IMG/VR virus record: IMGVR_UViG_3300006916_000530
Coordinates: 1-20,287 of that record
Length of the DNA: 20,287 nucleotides
Reading direction: 5' to 3' (one strand)
Origin: a virus
The translations under genes and the position numbers were made by a program. The notes beneath the pieces were generated by a model. The model worked only from the letters and a program-made list of their open reading frames with translations. It was not told where the DNA came from and did no database searches. Position 1 is the stretch's first letter. Each line of letters begins with the position of its first letter. Shown here piece by piece: positions 1-7,729 of the stretch.

Positions 1-462
1 AGTACCAGAGGAATCACCAACACCATCAGAGTTCACGAACTGACAGCTGTACTCATAGCCGTTTGCCACAGGAGTGGGATCGTCCATGATACGGAGCTGT
101 GTTCCGTCGGGAGCTTCGATGATGTACTGGCGGACAAACCAACGCTCATTAAACGTCAGCTTAACTCGGGTGTGGTTTGTGCCAGTACCCGATTGAGCAA
201 GACACTCAAGTGCCTTATTCATACGGCCCATCACTGGGTAATCATACTCAACGTCGTTGATGTACTTAGTTGCACCCATACCTTCAGTCAAGTAAGAAAG
301 CGGGAAACGCTTGTCTTCCTGGCCGGAGAGGTGGGTAATTACAGGAGAAAGCACGTCCGGTTGCGTGAGGAGAGCAGCAGCGAGGCTATTCTCATCAGTC
401 ATGGACGAGCTGTTGAAGGTGTCTTCGTAAAGACGTAGCTTCTTGATGTTGTCAGCAGACAT
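1..462 (-). CDS. Major capsid protein, N-terminal part (runs off window)
   Basis: This is an open frame of 154 codons that begins with ATG at 462-460 and is still open at base 1, so the C-terminus is missing. The N-terminus reads MSADNIKKLRLYEDTFNSSS, followed by a mixed alpha/beta region with SGQEDKRFPLSYLTEGMG and a segment around VKLTFNERWFVRQYII that could start the HK97-type E-loop and core. Identification as the capsid rests mainly on position: it directly follows terminase, portal and an acidic scaffold-like gene on the same strand, the usual place of the capsid gene. The gap to the upstream gene is only 23 bases, so it is probably co-transcribed. Another abundant head protein is possible but less likely. 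Confidence 0.65.
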   Translation of the reverse strand, partial: MSADNIKKLRLYEDTFNSSSMTDENSLAAALLTQPDVLSPVITHLSGQEDKRFPLSYLTEGMGATKYINDVEYDYPVMGRMNKALECLAQSGTGTNHTRVKLTFNERWFVRQYIIEAPDGTQLRIMDDPTPVANGYEYSCQFVNSDGVGDSSGT

Positions 463-485
463 GATTCAAGGGTTTGTATTAAAGG

Positions 486-1571
486 TTATAAAAGATCTTT
501 CAATGATGGAAGTTTCTTTGGTGCCTTGTAGGACGTTTGACCGCCCTTCATCCGCTGGTTAGCGGGTTTCTTCTGCTGCAACTTTTGCTTAAGGTTCTGG
601 GCCTTCTTGGTATTCTGGGTATTACTAACGAGTTTGTTGAGGTCGAACTTCTTCCACAACAGATACTCCATGGCTACCTGGGTTTCCAGGTCCATTGCTT
701 CTCTATCTACAAGACGCTGAGTGCGTCCTTGGTTGTCAACTGCGTCGCTCATCCACGAGAAAAACTTCTTGCGGTCAGCGTTCGGAATTTGGAAGCCACG
801 AACAGTTCCACGCTCAATGGTATCTTGGATTGCTCCCCATTGTTGCTGAACTTGTTTTTGCTGCGCTTCTGCTTGCTGACGTTGTTGTTCCACAAGCTCC
901 TTAGCTTCTTTCTCTTGAGCGACTTTCAAACGGCCTAAGCTGCGATTAGCTTGGTTCAGAAGAATGCCTGCTTCAACGTACTCTTGAATTGTTTCAGACA
1001 CTTCATCCGGTTGATACCCCTGACGCGTCAAAAACTCTTGTACAACCATACGTTGCATGCTGACATCCTCATCGCTCAACTCAATAGCTCCATAGTCCAC
1101 GTTTGGACTTGTAGCTTGGAAGTACTTTTTTGGATCTCCGCCATTATAACGGAACTGTAAGTACTCCTCTACATCAGGGAACTGCGAAAACACAGTATCC
1201 AGCTGCTCTTTTGCAATTTCGTTTGCTACTGACTGAGTAAAGTTCACGACACCATCGTAGTCCTCACTGAACTCTCCGGCAATTTCGTAACCCATCTTCT
1301 CGCGCAAAATGTCAATTACCCCCGGCTCTTCCGTTTCTTCTTCAGTGCTAGAAACAGGCTCGGGCGTTTCTTCTGCCTCAGTAGACGCTGCAGGGGTATC
1401 CTGCGGCTCCTCCACTTCAGCCTGTGGTACGTCCTCCACTTCTTCATTCTGAACTTCAGTTGATTGTTCTACTTCTTCTGCCTCCGGTTGTGGGATGCTA
1501 GAAGGTGCGTCGTCATTCAGCAGGTTTGCCACGCTGACTTGACTTAGATCTAATGATTTTTCTTCTGTCAT
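486..1571 (-). CDS. Scaffold-like acidic head assembly protein
   Basis: This 361-residue protein lies between portal and capsid, the normal place of a scaffold. The first ~85 residues are a disordered, very acidic tract rich in Glu, Pro and Thr. A globular helical region follows (about 85-200), then a Gln/Glu/Lys-rich coiled coil (about 210-250), and a basic C-terminal tail (about 310-361, rich in Lys and Gln, ending in KLPSLKDLL). An acidic N-terminus, a coiled-coil middle and a basic C-terminus is the classic layout of phage scaffolds, in which the basic tail binds the capsid protein. I see no protease motif, so either head maturation needs no protease from here or the protease lies outside the window. 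The start ATG at 1571-1569 is preceded by TACTTTTG, which resembles a Bacteroidota -7 box. Confidence 0.65.
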   Translation of the reverse strand: MTEEKSLDLSQVSVANLLNDDAPSSIPQPEAEEVEQSTEVQNEEVEDVPQAEVEEPQDTPAASTEAEETPEPVSSTEEETEEPGVIDILREKMGYEIAGEFSEDYDGVVNFTQSVANEIAKEQLDTVFSQFPDVEEYLQFRYNGGDPKKYFQATSPNVDYGAIELSDEDVSMQRMVVQEFLTRQGYQPDEVSETIQEYVEAGILLNQANRSLGRLKVAQEKEAKELVEQQRQQAEAQQKQVQQQWGAIQDTIERGTVRGFQIPNADRKKFFSWMSDAVDNQGRTQRLVDREAMDLETQVAMEYLLWKKFDLNKLVSNTQNTKKAQNLKQKLQQKKPANQRMKGGQTSYKAPKKLPSLKDLL

Positions 1572-1576
1572 TGCTA

Positions 1577-1584
1577 CAAAAGTA
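1577..1584 (-). promoter_or_regulatory. Possible -7 promoter element before scaffold gene
   Basis: Read on the minus strand this is TACTTTTG, an exact match to the Bacteroidota -7 consensus TAnnTTTG, five bases before the start codon of the scaffold-like gene. No matching -33 TTTG is found 19-21 bases upstream, and transcription from here would leave almost no leader. The match could be chance. Confidence 0.2.
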
Positions 1585-1603
1585 TTTGATATACCGAATT
1601 ATA

Positions 1604-1621
1604 TGACGGATTCTACCGTCA
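1604..1621 (-). other. Perfect hairpin in portal-scaffold gap
   Basis: TGACGG, a six-base loop, then CCGTCA form a perfect 6-bp stem in the 67-base gap between the portal stop and the scaffold start. Read on the minus strand it is followed by TATAATTCGG rather than a run of T, so it is not an intrinsic terminator. It could protect a transcript end, be an RNase processing site, or bind a protein. The abundance step between portal (few copies) and scaffold plus capsid (many copies) would be a sensible place for such a site, but this is inference. Confidence 0.35.
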
Positions 1622-1638
1622 CTCTGTTTGATTTATTA

Positions 1639-3840
1639 TTATGAACTTTTTTGCCGTTGTAGCTCTACTTTTTGTTTTTCAACATCTAGTCGTGCCCGGT
1701 CAATCTCGTCCTTTCGCCCATTTCCATCGGCGTCAGAAGTAATTTTAGTAGCCAAGTCCATCTTCTTTAATTCAAGCTGCAGGCTACGGTCCTTCTGCTT
1801 TTCACCGGCTTCGAAGTCCTGTTTTTGCTGGGCCATTTGCTGCTGTGCTTGAATTTGCGCCTGCGCTTGCTGTTGCTGTGCCTGAGTTTGCTGCTGCTGC
1901 ATCTCTTTCTGCTTCTGATCCACCTCTGCCAGCAAGGATTTAATCTTACTGAAGTTATTGCTATCAAGAATTTCAGCGATTGTACCTGGCTGCTGCCCAT
2001 TTTGAGCCATAGCTTGTGCAAGACCCTTGAGCTGCTGGAGCTTGTCTTGCTCCCGGCTGTTGTTCTTGACAAACACGCCATACTCAGCCTCTTGGTACTC
2101 GTCTGGGTCAATAGATAGAAGTGCTGTACGCAAATCGCTTGTCACATACGTCATCTTCTTGCCTTCGCGCCACGCAATCTTGCTGGTATCAAGCAATCCT
2201 AAGTATTCGCGCTCAATAAAGTTCTCGAATCGGCGGAACAGCTCCTCTGAAATAACAGATGACTGGAAAATAGCGCGTTCAGTAACACCAACACCGTCAG
2301 ATGTCTTGACTTGACCCTTACGCTGACGGCTGACCCCAATCATTTCTTCCCACTCAGACTTAATTGCTTGCAAAAGCTGGAATTGCGCCGCGATATACTG
2401 ACCAAGCGACATATCAAGTACCTGATACTGGTTGAACGTCACGCGTTCATTGTTCTTACCCTCTGCCGTTGAGTCAATGAATGCAAATCCCATAGCATCT
2501 GCGTAGTACATGAACTTCTCCTCGTCCCAACCATGACGCTTTGGGATGGTATTCATCTCCATAAGCATAATCTTGTCCTTGTTCTTGGCAATAGACAGCT
2601 CTAAGCGGTAATGGAAAACGTTATACAGCACCTGGTATGGTAAGCCCATGCTAATAACACTGATGTTGTCGCTATGCCGGTTACTGTACACACGACCATT
2701 GTACGGCAGCTTACAGACAGACACGTTGTTCATCTCATTACGCTGCACCGGATGCGGTTGAGCAGTAACATAGATATCCTTGTCAATCTGATACCCCTCC
2801 CACACTTCGTTAACCCAGTAGTAGGTGATTTCCTCACCATCCGACTTCTTGTAGCTTTCATCTACAACAATCTCCTGCTCCTGGCCCAGCTCATCAGTAA
2901 ACGTAAGAATACCTACACGACTGAAAGACTTCCAGCATACGTGTAACACCTCAACCATGCGGTCGGACTCGTCATCCTCAGGCTTATTGATAAACATGCT
3001 CTGAACTCCACCATAACCATCACGCGATTTAGCGGTAGGCATTTCCAGTTGATCAATGTCTTTAGAAGAAAGCACATCATAGAAACGATCGACTACCTGG
3101 TTGATGCTCATGATCTGCCGGCGAACTACCCAGTCCGCATCTTCAATGAACTCGGTGTCTGGCCCCTTCTCATAGTCAATGTCCAAAGGAGAAACCACAT
3201 CAAACTCCACATCATTCATGCAGACATCCTTGTAGGTGTAGCACTCCCCCGCCACTAGCCAATCAAAGAATAACCTCTGTGACTTATCCTCGAAGTTGAG
3301 CCAGTCAAAGAGGTAATTCAATACTTCTTGTCCAATCATTGCTCGGCTGTCCCGGTAGCCCGTCATAACCTGCTCCATATACTCTTCGGGAGCTGGCATC
3401 TCTTCGGATGGTAGACCGGTCTCTAACCCCTGTGCATTCGCTTCGTTGATGAACAGCTGCTCAAGATACTCCCGGTATTGTTCCGACCGGTACTTATCAA
3501 AGCGCGATTCGATATCAGCATTCCGTACAACCACCTGGTATGACATAGGACGCTTGGCCTTTTCTCCCAAAAGCAAGTCTACAATAGGCTTCAGTACATT
3601 GTAGTTACGCAGACGTGCAGGAAAGTTCTTCTTTGACCACGCCTCACTGTTATAAGGATTGGTGACGTAGTTGTAGTCAGCCTCACGGATATTGCCGTTA
3701 TAGGCTTCGTAATAAGTCTGAAGCGTATGTTTCGTGCTCGTGCTGAAAGACGAACGGTTAATGAATGCACGAATGCACTCCTTAGCCCATTCTTTTGTCT
3801 TCCTAGACCGCGCGATTTTTTGTTTTGGAATTTGGTACAT
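1639..3840 (-). CDS. Portal protein
   Basis: This 733-residue protein follows the large terminase by 11 bases on the same strand. The N-terminal half has the features of portals from crAss-like and related Bacteroidota phages: a segment NVLKPIVDLLLGEKAKRP near residues 84-101, a helical insert with FINEANAQGL, and a conserved region around VAGECYTYKDVCMNDVEFDV. The dodecameric portal sits at one head vertex, is the docking site for the terminase motor and is the channel for DNA. After about residue 640 the protein becomes strongly Gln-rich (QQQQ, AQAQ runs) with a coiled-coil and charged tail, a likely barrel or flexible extension. Its length is within the large portal class. Function is assigned from context and sequence appearance, not from a search. 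Confidence 0.85.
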   Translation of the reverse strand: MYQIPKQKIARSRKTKEWAKECIRAFINRSSFSTSTKHTLQTYYEAYNGNIREADYNYVTNPYNSEAWSKKNFPARLRNYNVLKPIVDLLLGEKAKRPMSYQVVVRNADIESRFDKYRSEQYREYLEQLFINEANAQGLETGLPSEEMPAPEEYMEQVMTGYRDSRAMIGQEVLNYLFDWLNFEDKSQRLFFDWLVAGECYTYKDVCMNDVEFDVVSPLDIDYEKGPDTEFIEDADWVVRRQIMSINQVVDRFYDVLSSKDIDQLEMPTAKSRDGYGGVQSMFINKPEDDESDRMVEVLHVCWKSFSRVGILTFTDELGQEQEIVVDESYKKSDGEEITYYWVNEVWEGYQIDKDIYVTAQPHPVQRNEMNNVSVCKLPYNGRVYSNRHSDNISVISMGLPYQVLYNVFHYRLELSIAKNKDKIMLMEMNTIPKRHGWDEEKFMYYADAMGFAFIDSTAEGKNNERVTFNQYQVLDMSLGQYIAAQFQLLQAIKSEWEEMIGVSRQRKGQVKTSDGVGVTERAIFQSSVISEELFRRFENFIEREYLGLLDTSKIAWREGKKMTYVTSDLRTALLSIDPDEYQEAEYGVFVKNNSREQDKLQQLKGLAQAMAQNGQQPGTIAEILDSNNFSKIKSLLAEVDQKQKEMQQQQTQAQQQQAQAQIQAQQQMAQQKQDFEAGEKQKDRSLQLELKKMDLATKITSDADGNGRKDEIDRARLDVEKQKVELQRQKSS

Positions 3841-3851
3841 CCGAATGCGAT

Positions 3852-5861
3852 TTATGAGAAGAAGGCTCGATCAAAAAAAGTATCACTGCTGGCTTGCTCT
3901 ACAACCTGTACTTCTTTAGTATGCAAGTCCTTAAGGTGGAACATGCCTACCATTAGTGCTGAGACGCGGTCAAAGTTGCCACGGCGATTGTACTTTACTA
4001 GCTCATCTATTAGTGCAATATCATATATTTGATGCAAATTGAGCTTTACTTCGCCTGCCTCATTGCGTCCACGTGGAGTTTTGAGCCAGTCTCGTAGGTA
4101 TATCTCTGCCTGACCTTTACGTTCTTTACTACCCATGCTCATACCGTAACTACGGCCCAGCTTGCGTATACGAACATTGTCAGTCTTGTCAAAGATTTCT
4201 ACTTCCGGTAGGAGCTGCTGCATAAGCTTGTGACGCTTAGCATAAGGAATAATTTCCCCCCGGTCATTCTCAAATCCTATACGAGCATTAAAGTACTTTG
4301 ACAACAAAAATAGTGTATTGTTGTATTCATCCTGCGTATCCGGCCTACCGATATACGAAGCCACAATCATATCGTCCGGTTGACTGATGCTATTAACACG
4401 CTTTATTACATACGCTGCGCCCAGTGATTGCCCGCGCCCATCTTGTGCGTAGGGGTCATGTGCAATGATGTACAAGTCACGCGGTACTTCACCATTCTCT
4501 TTATAGGGAGACTGGTAAACAACTACACAACCTGTGGTATCATCACCTCGTTGCGTAGGAAATTTAGTTACAGGTCTAAGCCTGTCGTCCGGCTTGAGCT
4601 TTACCCCTGACTTGGTCTCTACCAAATGTCCAGCTACTGCTAAGGACTTAAACATACCGCTGCGCATCAACTCATTCCGCCACTCCATAAGGGTTGCGGT
4701 CGGGAAGATGTTGCTTGTATGCTGTAAGAAAGCTTCTTTAGGCGTAAATGGATACTCAGTGATGTGTTTATCCAACACGCCGGCATCCTTTGCGTCACGT
4801 TTGATTTGCTCACGTGTAGCTTCTTCGGACTGACGCGCTCCAGCTACATCGCTGTTACCGTCATGATCCATGTGCCCAATCTTATTGATATACGATGGGA
4901 AGAAGTACCCACAAGTGGTATGGTCTGCTCCCTCGTCCCAGATATTGGTAATCGGTAGAAGGTTGTATGCCTCAGGGTTATAGAACATACTCTCGAAGTC
5001 TATCGTACCCCCAGCCATATCACCACCCGTACCGAAAAGAATCATCTGCCCCGTGGTGATACCCCCGTCCTCTACAGTAGGCTTGGTAGCCAGGTACGAC
5101 GCTTTGAGATTGTCAAAGGCACCGCACTCTTCAAAAATGACAATGGAGGCATCTTTACCACGAGCAGCGTCTGGGTTATCCTTAAAGGTAATGGCCTCTA
5201 CTTCTGACCTGTAGCCCTTCTCGACTTGCTGCCCCGACATATACTCCAAGTAGCTAGCTTTCCTATGGTTCTGTTTATCAACAACTTGACGCCGTTTTGC
5301 CCAACCGGTATGCTCATTTAAGAAGTTCATGTTGTCCGTAACCATTGCCATAATACCTTTAGGGTACAAGTACTTCTTGTCAAACGCGCAAAGAAGGGTA
5401 TAGCTGTTACGTTCCGTATTGAACGTGTTGGTAACGAGTGCAGCATTCTTATAGGAGAAACCCTTACGACGCGCCTTACCTACGATCATATGACGCCCAC
5501 CATCCATATGAGCCTCGTCTACCCTAGTAGACAGGTTCAGCCGTTCATACTCTACTGGTTTGATCCCGTTACGGGCTATTTCCTGCAACCAGAAGTATTC
5601 ATAGTCCCCATCCCAGAAGTTGGGAAAGCTGAGAATCTTTTTGTTACCCTTGTCAGTCAGCTTTATCTGTACGTAGTTCAGATAGAAGTAGTGGTGACCG
5701 GTGATGGTTACGTCACCTATAGAATACCCGTTAGTACAACGGCGTAGCTCTTCTGCCCAATACTCATAGTATGCGGCACTGCCCTCCGGGTCGCCACAGT
5801 AGAAGCCGTGCTGTAAAAAATGCTTCGCCGATTTACTGAAGTCTGTTGTGTTGGTCAGCAT
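3852..5861 (-). CDS. terL: Terminase large subunit (TerL)
   Basis: This 669-residue protein is the packaging motor. The N-terminal ATPase shows an adenine-binding region near FPNFWDGDYEYF (79-90), a deviant Walker A GKARRKGFSY (128-137), a Walker B strand ending IVIFEE (240-245, with Glu-Glu rather than Asp-Glu), and a coupling motif LFGTGGD (275-281). The C-terminal RNase H-like nuclease has AHDPYAQD (467-474, metal-binding Asp469), GFENDRG (529-535) and FDRVSAL (630-636, Asp631). All catalytic elements are present and the length is normal for this class. The start ATG overlaps the stop of the preceding gene as ATGA, implying translational coupling. The portal gene follows after 11 bases. 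Confidence 0.93.
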   Translation of the reverse strand: MLTNTTDFSKSAKHFLQHGFYCGDPEGSAAYYEYWAEELRRCTNGYSIGDVTITGHHYFYLNYVQIKLTDKGNKKILSFPNFWDGDYEYFWLQEIARNGIKPVEYERLNLSTRVDEAHMDGGRHMIVGKARRKGFSYKNAALVTNTFNTERNSYTLLCAFDKKYLYPKGIMAMVTDNMNFLNEHTGWAKRRQVVDKQNHRKASYLEYMSGQQVEKGYRSEVEAITFKDNPDAARGKDASIVIFEECGAFDNLKASYLATKPTVEDGGITTGQMILFGTGGDMAGGTIDFESMFYNPEAYNLLPITNIWDEGADHTTCGYFFPSYINKIGHMDHDGNSDVAGARQSEEATREQIKRDAKDAGVLDKHITEYPFTPKEAFLQHTSNIFPTATLMEWRNELMRSGMFKSLAVAGHLVETKSGVKLKPDDRLRPVTKFPTQRGDDTTGCVVVYQSPYKENGEVPRDLYIIAHDPYAQDGRGQSLGAAYVIKRVNSISQPDDMIVASYIGRPDTQDEYNNTLFLLSKYFNARIGFENDRGEIIPYAKRHKLMQQLLPEVEIFDKTDNVRIRKLGRSYGMSMGSKERKGQAEIYLRDWLKTPRGRNEAGEVKLNLHQIYDIALIDELVKYNRRGNFDRVSALMVGMFHLKDLHTKEVQVVEQASSDTFFDRAFFS

Positions 5862-6424
5862 CAGTCTTCGAATAAGCCTTTCTTGCCCCCACCTTTAATA
5901 CGCGTATCGTTTGATTCTTCTTTGCGGACCTTTTCTTCAAGGGTTGAGATGTTTTCGATGGCCTTGGGGAGCTTCTCAGAGATTTCAAGCATGCGCGTAA
6001 CGGAGCGTACCACAGGGTCAATGTCTTCCAACTCAGGATCAGCAAGAGCAGCATCAATGCGCTCACGTAGCGAATCGATAAGGCGACTGCTCGTGAGAAG
6101 ACCTTCCCGAATAGACGTAAGACTCTTAAGAGTGGGAGTCTTCGAGAGTTCCAAATACTTTGTAATAGCTGCTTGTACTTTTTCATCCGGCTTATAGGTT
6201 TCACCCAACCCGGTGTCTACAGATACGCGTAAGCGCCGCTCGTCCTCCGGGTAGATGTAGTATGGCGACTTGTGGTCGTGGTTGAAGTAGATGTAGCTGA
6301 ACTCCTTCAACGCTTCTTTCTTGTCCTTAGTCCGGTCACGTGTGAGCAACGCTTTGAACTCGGGTATAAGCTTCAGCTCGGTATCTACTACCACCTTAAA
6401 ACTTTCTTCTCTGAATAACCGCAT
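5861..6424 (-). CDS. Conserved gene directly upstream of TerL; possible small terminase subunit
   Basis: This 187-residue protein is coupled to TerL by an ATGA overlap. The first ~75 residues carry a pattern I associate with proteins in this position in Bacteroidota phages (IPEFKALLTRDRTKDKKEAL, then FSYIYFNHDHKSPYYIYPED). The rest is strongly helical and charged, with a probable coiled coil at about 125-175 (ISEKLPKAIENISTLEEKVR) and a Gly/Lys tail GGGKKGLFED. Small terminase subunits are often helical oligomers encoded just before TerL, so that role is plausible. However, there is no clear helix-turn-helix, and a head-completion or regulatory role is equally open. Confidence 0.6.
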   Translation of the reverse strand: MRLFREESFKVVVDTELKLIPEFKALLTRDRTKDKKEALKEFSYIYFNHDHKSPYYIYPEDERRLRVSVDTGLGETYKPDEKVQAAITKYLELSKTPTLKSLTSIREGLLTSSRLIDSLRERIDAALADPELEDIDPVVRSVTRMLEISEKLPKAIENISTLEEKVRKEESNDTRIKGGGKKGLFED

Positions 6425-6629
6425 TGTTCAACCGGTATAGACGGGTGGGTTTGACATAGAACTTGCCCAGGTAGGGAAGGCGTACTTGACTGAACGCTCC
6501 GTGTTCCATGTGTTTGCGTACAAACGCGAATTGACTCATGACTACTTCAGCTACTTCCTCGTACGTGCCACCATCCTCTTCAATAATCTCTTGGATTATC
6601 TCTTCCATCAGTTTACTCGGTCGTGGCAT
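6396..6629 (-). CDS. HU/IHF-like small DNA-binding protein
   Basis: The protein has 77 residues. An N-terminal helical half (residues 1-40, KLMEEIIQEIIEEDGGTYEEV) leads into a beta segment FSQVRLPYLGKFYVKPTRLY (46-65). A pattern of charged helices, then a Gly/Asp turn, then V-x-L-xx-(L/F)-G-x-F-x-V and basic residues is the hallmark of the HU/IHF fold, in which the beta arm grips and bends DNA. The full arm and terminal Pro of canonical HU (about 90 residues) are not obvious, so this is a short relative. It overlaps the next gene by 29 bases and the previous one by 17. Placed before the terminase, it may help condense or present DNA for packaging, or act as a small terminase component. Fold assignment is by eye. 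Confidence 0.6.
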   Translation of the reverse strand: MPRPSKLMEEIIQEIIEEDGGTYEEVAEVVMSQFAFVRKHMEHGAFSQVRLPYLGKFYVKPTRLYRLNNAVIQRRKF

Positions 6630-6816
6630 AAATGAAGTAGGTTATTGCGTAGTGTTCGGGGCCTATGGCTATCTCAGTATCGTAGGAAATGTTCTGACCT
6701 TCTAGCTCAGCAGCCATCTGCAGCTCAAAAGCAAAGAGTATATCGAGACGTTGAATCTCATACTCCAGCCTGAAGAGCGCTTTCGGTGACGACGAATTTG
6801 AAGGTAAGTGACTCAA
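6613..6816 (-). CDS. Small hypothetical protein
   Basis: This is a 67-residue open frame between the winged-helix gene (59-base overlap) and the HU-like gene (17-base overlap). The sequence has a central helix LFRLEYEIQRLDILFAFELQ and a C-terminal beta-like segment ending YAITYFIYATTE. No family is recognised. The frame is kept open exactly across the gap between its neighbours and begins with ATG, which supports a real gene in this overlapping operon. A later internal Met (MAAELEG) could be the true start and would remove most of the overlap. Confidence 0.5.
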   Translation of the reverse strand: MSHLPSNSSSPKALFRLEYEIQRLDILFAFELQMAAELEGQNISYDTEIAIGPEHYAITYFIYATTE

Positions 6817-7111
6817 GATTTCCTTTAGGTTTAACGATGTCGTTGTATCGATACACCCCGTGGTCGTCCTTGTAAATTACTTTCTTATCCTTTAAGCTCT
6901 TGACGTAGTTGTTCAAAACGCTAACGCTCTTGAAGTTCATAGCTTCGGCTACGTGCTTCCTGGCGTGCATACTACAGGCTACGCTTGAGTCGTACTCTAA
7001 AAACAATAGTAACGAGTCCAACTCACGGGGAGTCAGCTTCAAGATACCATTTAATAGTTCTAGGTAGTGGCGAGTAAAACTTTTCTTACTTGTTTTGATC
7101 TCCAGCTGCAT
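6758..7111 (-). CDS. Winged helix-turn-helix DNA-binding protein
   Basis: The protein has 117 residues. After a short N-terminal strand (MQLEIKTSKKSFTRHYLELL), residues 21-90 read as a winged helix: LTPRELDSLLLFLEY, then RKHVAEAMNFKSVSVLNNYV as the recognition helix-turn-helix, then SLKDKKVIYKDDHGVYRYND as the beta wing. The pattern 'L-T-x-R-E ... NNYVKSLKDKKVI' is typical of small phage and plasmid regulators of the MarR or RepL type. It could control the late operon it sits in, or be a DNA-recognition subunit for packaging. It overlaps its neighbours on both sides, so it is part of one transcript. Confidence 0.65.
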   Translation of the reverse strand: MQLEIKTSKKSFTRHYLELLNGILKLTPRELDSLLLFLEYDSSVACSMHARKHVAEAMNFKSVSVLNNYVKSLKDKKVIYKDDHGVYRYNDIVKPKGNLESLTFKFVVTESALQAGV

Positions 7112-7391
7112 TCTCTTGGTATTTGTTCACGCGATCAATCTTACGGTTCAAGCGCTTCTTGAGCAGCACTCGGACTTGTTTCAGTAAGATGATGCAACAC
7201 TGATTCTCTACAGAGAAGTTCTTATTCTGCAAAGCATATAGACGATCGATGAGCATGCTCACAACCTCTTCATTGGTCGTGCCTGGGTTAAAACCAACAG
7301 GTGTCTTCTCTGTGAAGCGTACTGTCTGGTACTCAGTTTCTGACTTGAAGTTGTGCAGCCGATACTCTATCCCGGGCTTGACAATTTCCAT
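7086..7391 (-). CDS. Acb2/Tad1-type hairpin domain protein, candidate anti-CBASS sponge
   Basis: This 101-residue protein has a short beta-like N-terminus (HNFKSETEYQTVRFTEKTPV), then the segment GTTNEEVVSMLIDRLYALQ (37-55), then FSVENQCCIILLKQVRVLLK and a basic end RLNRKIDRVNK. Two long helices with 'G-x-T-N-E-E-x-x-x-x-L-I-D-R-L ... EN ... I ... L ... R ... R ... R-V' is the pattern I know from the Acb2/Tad1 hairpin family. Acb2 of phages T4 and PaMx33 is a small helical protein that forms oligomers and traps cyclic nucleotides made by CBASS defence enzymes. Known members usually end with a short motif of the type R-V-x-G; here it is R-V-N-K, so ligand binding may differ. A structural helical protein with a chance likeness remains possible. 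It is co-transcribed with terminase genes. Confidence 0.6.
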   Translation of the reverse strand: MEIVKPGIEYRLHNFKSETEYQTVRFTEKTPVGFNPGTTNEEVVSMLIDRLYALQNKNFSVENQCCIILLKQVRVLLKKRLNRKIDRVNKYQENAAGDQNK

Positions 7392-7421
7392 GACATTTTA
7401 TTTCCCCGAAATATAGGAATA

Positions 7422-7697
7422 TTATACGTCTGCTTCAGCAGTCTCCCGGAACCTCCGCTTATTATAGATTTTCTTAGTTACCATCTCTCGCTCCTCTATG
7501 GTAGCAATGGCATTGTAAAAATCCTCGTCCAGCTTACGAATCTCAACCAAGAACTGAAACCAAATCTGTTCAGCAGCTTGCGGGTTGGTCATATCGTACC
7601 TAGACTTAGTACCCATATTAGCTTGGATACATGCATTGATCTCTAATAGAGCATCAATCTTCTTACGCACTGAAGCGTCCTTGTAATACTTACTCAT
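7422..7697 (-). CDS. Small helical hypothetical protein
   Basis: The protein has 91 residues and is almost wholly helical: MSKYYKDASVRKKIDALLEI, a short turn with NMGTKSRYDM, then QIWFQFLVEIRKLDEDFYNA and a basic-acidic tail KRRFRETAEADV. No catalytic or binding motif is visible. It is second in the minus-strand operon, after a 57-residue gene and 30 bases before the Acb2-like gene. It may be an early-acting accessory protein or a head component. Coding is supported by clean ATG-to-stop boundaries that fit between its neighbours. Confidence 0.6.
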   Translation of the reverse strand: MSKYYKDASVRKKIDALLEINACIQANMGTKSRYDMTNPQAAEQIWFQFLVEIRKLDEDFYNAIATIEEREMVTKKIYNKRRFRETAEADV

Positions 7698-7729
7698 GTA
7701 TGGAATAACAGGTGATACTTTCTAGAGTT

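Noticed and set aside
4025-4032. TATATTTG on the plus strand inside the terminase gene as a promoter
   Set aside because: It lies antisense inside a coding gene with no plus-strand gene downstream; most likely chance.
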